Shown in pieces: positions 61,488-64,000 of a stretch of 64,000 nucleotides of DNA. The stretch lies in contig CBDAPZ010000001.1 in assembly GCA_965198855.1 (NCBI GenBank), positions 1,054,001 to 1,118,000 of the forward strand, written 5' to 3'. The DNA is from BOG-908 sp965198855 (GTDB lineage: Bacteria; Pseudomonadota; Alphaproteobacteria; Acetobacterales; Acetobacteraceae). Numbering within the stretch: the stretch's first letter is position 1; every line of letters begins with the position of its first letter. The notes beneath the pieces are model-generated. The model was not told the DNA's origin. It made no database searches and worked only from the letters and a program-made list of their open reading frames with translations. The translations under genes were made by a program, and so were the position numbers.

Positions 61488-62573
61488 TTATCTGTCTATG
61501 ACCGTATCTTTGAGCGGCTTGGAGCAGCAGATCAGTACCATGCCCTGATCGATTTCGCGCTGCCGAATACCGCCCTCATGTTTCATATCGACCTGGCCTG
61601 AGATCATACGGCTCTTGCAGGTCCCGCACATGCCCCGCGCGCAGGCTGAGGGGAGGCGGAGGCCGGCTTCCTTGGCGGCTTGCAGGATTGTCTTGTCAGG
61701 GCCGCAGACGAGGACGCGCTGGCTTTTGGCGAAGGTGATTTCGAAGCCTTCGAGAGGAGCGGTTATGGCTTCTTCCGACAGGGATTCTGCCACTTCGGCG
61801 AAATTGAAACTTTCCTGATGGTAGCGGGCGGGATTGCTGCCAGCTTCCTGCAGGATCGTGCGGATTGAGGCCATAAAGAGGGAGGGGCCGCAGGTGAGAA
61901 TTTCACGCTGGGTGAAATCGGGAGCGATTTCGCGCAGCATCGGGAGGGAGAGGCGGCCGCGATAGCCGGACCAGTTGCGCATGGGTGCGTCGGACTCGCA
62001 GATGAACGCGAGGCGGAAATGCGGGAAGGATGTGGCGAGGCGTTCGAGTTCCTCGTGGAAAATGATGTCGTCCGGCGAGCGCGCGGCGTGGACGAAGATG
62101 GTGTCGGTATCCTGGGCAAGGTCGGCATGGGTGCGGGCCATGGCCATCAGTGGGGTGATGCCGCTGCCGCCGGACAGGAATAGGTATTTTTCTGAACGGT
62201 GTTGCACGCTGGTGAAGTCGCCCATGGGGCCGGTGGCTTGCACGCTCATGCCGGGGCGAAGGTGATCGTGCAGCCAGTTGGAGACGGGGCCGCCGGCGAC
62301 GCGCTTGCTCGTGATGGAGATCGTGTGCGGGCGTGTGGGCGGGGAGGAGATGGTGTAGCAGCGATGGAGCGTGTGGCCGCCGATCTTGAGCTGCAAAGTG
62401 AGGAACTGGCCGGGTTCAAAGCGGAATATATGTGGCGTAGGCGGAGAGAAGATAAAGGTGCGCACATCATGGGTTTCCTGCACCACATGACGACAGATGA
62501 GGATGTCGTTTTCTTCGGAGTTCCAGACGGGCAGATTGGATTGTAGGGCGGCGTTTACGGCACTGATGGACAT
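61488..62573 (-). CDS. gbcB: Reductase component of a glycine-betaine-type Rieske monooxygenase
   Basis: Passes electrons from NAD(P)H to the Rieske oxygenase encoded just upstream. 361 residues: a ferredoxin-reductase half with HRCYTISSPP (flavin) and LSGGSGITPLMAM (nucleotide), and a C-terminal plant-type 2Fe-2S domain with C-x4-C-x2-C in CARGMCGTC plus a further Cys in LICC. It follows the oxygenase by 7 bp. The pairing and order match GbcAB of glycine betaine demethylation; other N-methylated substrates such as stachydrine are possible. Confidence 0.85.
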   Translation of the reverse strand: MSISAVNAALQSNLPVWNSEENDILICRHVVQETHDVRTFIFSPPTPHIFRFEPGQFLTLQLKIGGHTLHRCYTISSPPTRPHTISITSKRVAGGPVSNWLHDHLRPGMSVQATGPMGDFTSVQHRSEKYLFLSGGSGITPLMAMARTHADLAQDTDTIFVHAARSPDDIIFHEELERLATSFPHFRLAFICESDAPMRNWSGYRGRLSLPMLREIAPDFTQREILTCGPSLFMASIRTILQEAGSNPARYHQESFNFAEVAESLSEEAITAPLEGFEITFAKSQRVLVCGPDKTILQAAKEAGLRLPSACARGMCGTCKSRMISGQVDMKHEGGIRQREIDQGMVLICCSKPLKDTVIDR

Positions 62574-62580
62574 GGTTTGC

Positions 62581-63822
62581 TTAGCCGTTCAGATGGGCGC
62601 TGAGACGGCCGATATACCAGGTGGTGAATTTGTCCACGAGGCCTTCGGTGAAGGGCGAGTAGGGGCCTGGGTGATACCCGCTGGTGCGTGCGCCGGCTTG
62701 CTGGAGGGCGACCAGTGCGCCGTCCTGCGAGTTGGTGGCGCGCCAGACGGAGGTGAGTTTGTCGACGGTATAGTCTCTGTCTTCGACAGCATCTTTGTGC
62801 ACCAGCCATTTCGTGCGCAGCAATGTGCGCTCCGGTGAGAGCGGGAAGGCGGCGAAGGTGACAATGTGATCGGCCATGAAATGGTGCCAGGAGTTTGGCT
62901 GGGTCCACATCGAGAGGCCGCCGAGGACGCGGTTCTGGATGTCACCGAGAAGTTTCTTGCTGGCGGCGCGTGTGTCGAGTGTTTGTGACTCTCCTGTGCC
63001 ATCCAGCGGGAGACGCTCGGTACGGAAGCCGGTGACGCGGTCTGCGAGATGCTCGATCTCGGCTGAGGGAAAGCCGGCCTGCTCCCATTGCTGTTTCATG
63101 GTTGCGGAGAGGGCATCGTAACGGCAGGCGGCATCCATCTTCTGTGGATCGTTGGCGTCTGGTGCGAAGCCGAAACCATGCTCGAAAAGGGAGGCGGTGA
63201 GCTCGGGGTGGCTGACCGCGCAGTGATAGCACTCGCGGTTGTTCTCCATGGTGATCTTCCAGTTGCCTTCCTCGATCAAATCGATCTCAACGGCGACTTT
63301 CGTGTTTCTCACGTCATGGCGCTGGAGATAGGGCGTCAGCGCACGCTCCATATCATCGATATCGGCCGGCGGTGTTTCTGCAAGGCAGATGAAAAGCAGG
63401 CCGGAGATCGAGCGCAGATGGATGGGTGCCAGGCCGTGGCAGGAGCGATCGAAATCGGGGCTCATGTGTTCGGCGAAGATCAGGTTGCCGTCGAGGTTGT
63501 AGGTCCATTGATGGTAGCGGCAGACGATATTGCCCACGCTGCCTTTCGGGCCGTCAACCAGGCGGGCGCCACGATGGCGGCAGGCATTGTGGTAGGCGCG
63601 GACTAACATGTCGTCGTGGCGCACGATCAGGATGGCGTGGTTGCCGATATCGACGGTCATGACGTCGCCCGGTTCGGCAATGTCGGGTTCGACGCCGACA
63701 TAGATCCAGTGATGGCCGAAGATGGCGTCGATATCGAGCTTGAAGATCTCTTCGCTGGTGTAGAATGCGCGCTCCAACGCGTGGCCGGGTTTGCGTGTTT
63801 CTACGAGTGTTTCGATATTCAT
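62581..63822 (-). CDS. gbcA: Rieske oxygenase, glycine betaine demethylase type
   Basis: Removes a methyl group from a quaternary ammonium compound, giving dimethylglycine and formaldehyde if the substrate is betaine. 413 residues: Rieske ligands C81-x-H83 (CRHRGARL) and C101-x2-H104 (CRYHQWTYN), and mononuclear iron ligands H200 and H205 in NRECYHCAVSHPEL. ATG 63822 is 13 bp after the regulator stop, with GAGAAGG upstream; the frame remains open to the window edge but that part reads through the regulator. Operon regulator-gbcA-gbcB. Confidence 0.87.
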   Translation of the reverse strand: MNIETLVETRKPGHALERAFYTSEEIFKLDIDAIFGHHWIYVGVEPDIAEPGDVMTVDIGNHAILIVRHDDMLVRAYHNACRHRGARLVDGPKGSVGNIVCRYHQWTYNLDGNLIFAEHMSPDFDRSCHGLAPIHLRSISGLLFICLAETPPADIDDMERALTPYLQRHDVRNTKVAVEIDLIEEGNWKITMENNRECYHCAVSHPELTASLFEHGFGFAPDANDPQKMDAACRYDALSATMKQQWEQAGFPSAEIEHLADRVTGFRTERLPLDGTGESQTLDTRAASKKLLGDIQNRVLGGLSMWTQPNSWHHFMADHIVTFAAFPLSPERTLLRTKWLVHKDAVEDRDYTVDKLTSVWRATNSQDGALVALQQAGARTSGYHPGPYSPFTEGLVDKFTTWYIGRLSAHLNG

Positions 63823-63835
63823 CGGTTGAACCTTC

Positions 63836-64000
63836 TCAGCCAAAGACGCGGAAGGCGGCGAGCCTTTCGTCGCCGGGGGGCAATGGCACAGGCTGTTCGT
63901 GCTCGCGGCGTGAGCGCGTTCTTTGCTCTGAAGGGGCGAAGCCGTGGGCAGCCTTGAACTGGCGGGAGAAATGGGCGCAGTCGGCGAAGCCTGCGTCAAG
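63836..64000 (-). CDS. AraC-family regulator, C-terminal end (cut by the window)
   Basis: Only the last 54 codons are present. The sequence DAGFADCAHFSRQFKAAHGFAPSEQR is the second helix-turn-helix of AraC/XylS regulators, followed by a basic, Pro-rich tail ending LAAFRVFG. It is 13 bp before gbcA on the same strand. By position it could be a GbdR-like activator of betaine catabolism, but the ligand domain lies outside the window. Confidence 0.8.
   Translation of the reverse strand, partial: LDAGFADCAHFSRQFKAAHGFAPSEQRTRSRREHEQPVPLPPGDERLAAFRVFG

Overview
The window is one continuous stretch of high-G+C chromosome from an alphaproteobacterium. A bacteriochlorophyll/carotenoid operon, tol-pal genes and translation genes of alphaproteobacterial type, and A/T hairpin repeats after many genes suggest a photosynthetic member of the Acetobacteraceae (the Acidiphilium/Rhodopila side of the family). 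The family assignment is inferred from gene content and protein style; no rRNA gene is present to confirm it.

Layout. 1-4.7 kb: an RND efflux pump cut by the left edge, with its outer-membrane lipoprotein. 4.7-6.5 kb: an ABC exporter. 6.5-13.1 kb: a tightly coupled minus-strand pigment operon, bchI-bchD-bchO-(87-aa membrane protein)-crtI-crtB-(39-aa membrane protein), with a TGT-N12-ACA (PpsR/CrtJ-type) box in front of crtI. 13.2-14.1 kb: an unknown secreted protein. 14.5-21.9 kb: translation block hup, rpmI-rplT, pheST, a kinase-like fragment fused to a receiver, lepA. 22.2-31.6 kb: a diguanylate cyclase, a YbbA/YbbP-type ABC system divergent from tesA, an S1/P1-type nuclease, an aldehyde dehydrogenase and a degenerate gamma-glutamyltransferase-like lipoprotein. 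31.8-38.3 kb: a Pit phosphate transporter behind a PhoB-like box, an efflux adaptor/outer-membrane pair with no pump, and an orphan binding protein. 38.3-39.7 kb: a two-gene phage-shock-like operon in which a DUF2807 beta-repeat protein carries a PspC-like C-terminal tail behind a PspB homologue. 40-45.7 kb: gltX, nadE with a coupled 116-aa protein, a 2Fe-2S ferredoxin, a DMSP-lyase-type cupin, tRNA-Glu and a double-receiver protein. 45.9-56.9 kb: ruvB, ybgC-tolQRAB-pal-cpoB, tilS, ftsH. 57.0-61.4 kb: a vapBC toxin-antitoxin pair inserted between ftsH and folP-glmM-thiD-phzF. 61.5-64 kb: a glycine-betaine-demethylase-type oxygenase and reductase behind an AraC-type regulator cut by the right edge.

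Genes that work together: BchI/BchD (with BchO) insert Mg into protoporphyrin while CrtB/CrtI make the carotenoid backbone; TolQRAB-Pal-CpoB maintain the outer membrane during division; PheS/PheT form one synthetase; VapB/VapC are a self-regulating pair whose promoter probably also reads into folate, cell-wall and thiamine genes.

Most useful second looks: the PspB/DUF2807-PspC-tail operon with a sigma-54-like promoter, the vapBC insertion, the DddQ-like cupin, the ATPase-less kinase-receiver protein, the small membrane proteins of the pigment operon, and two families of dispersed hairpin repeats.
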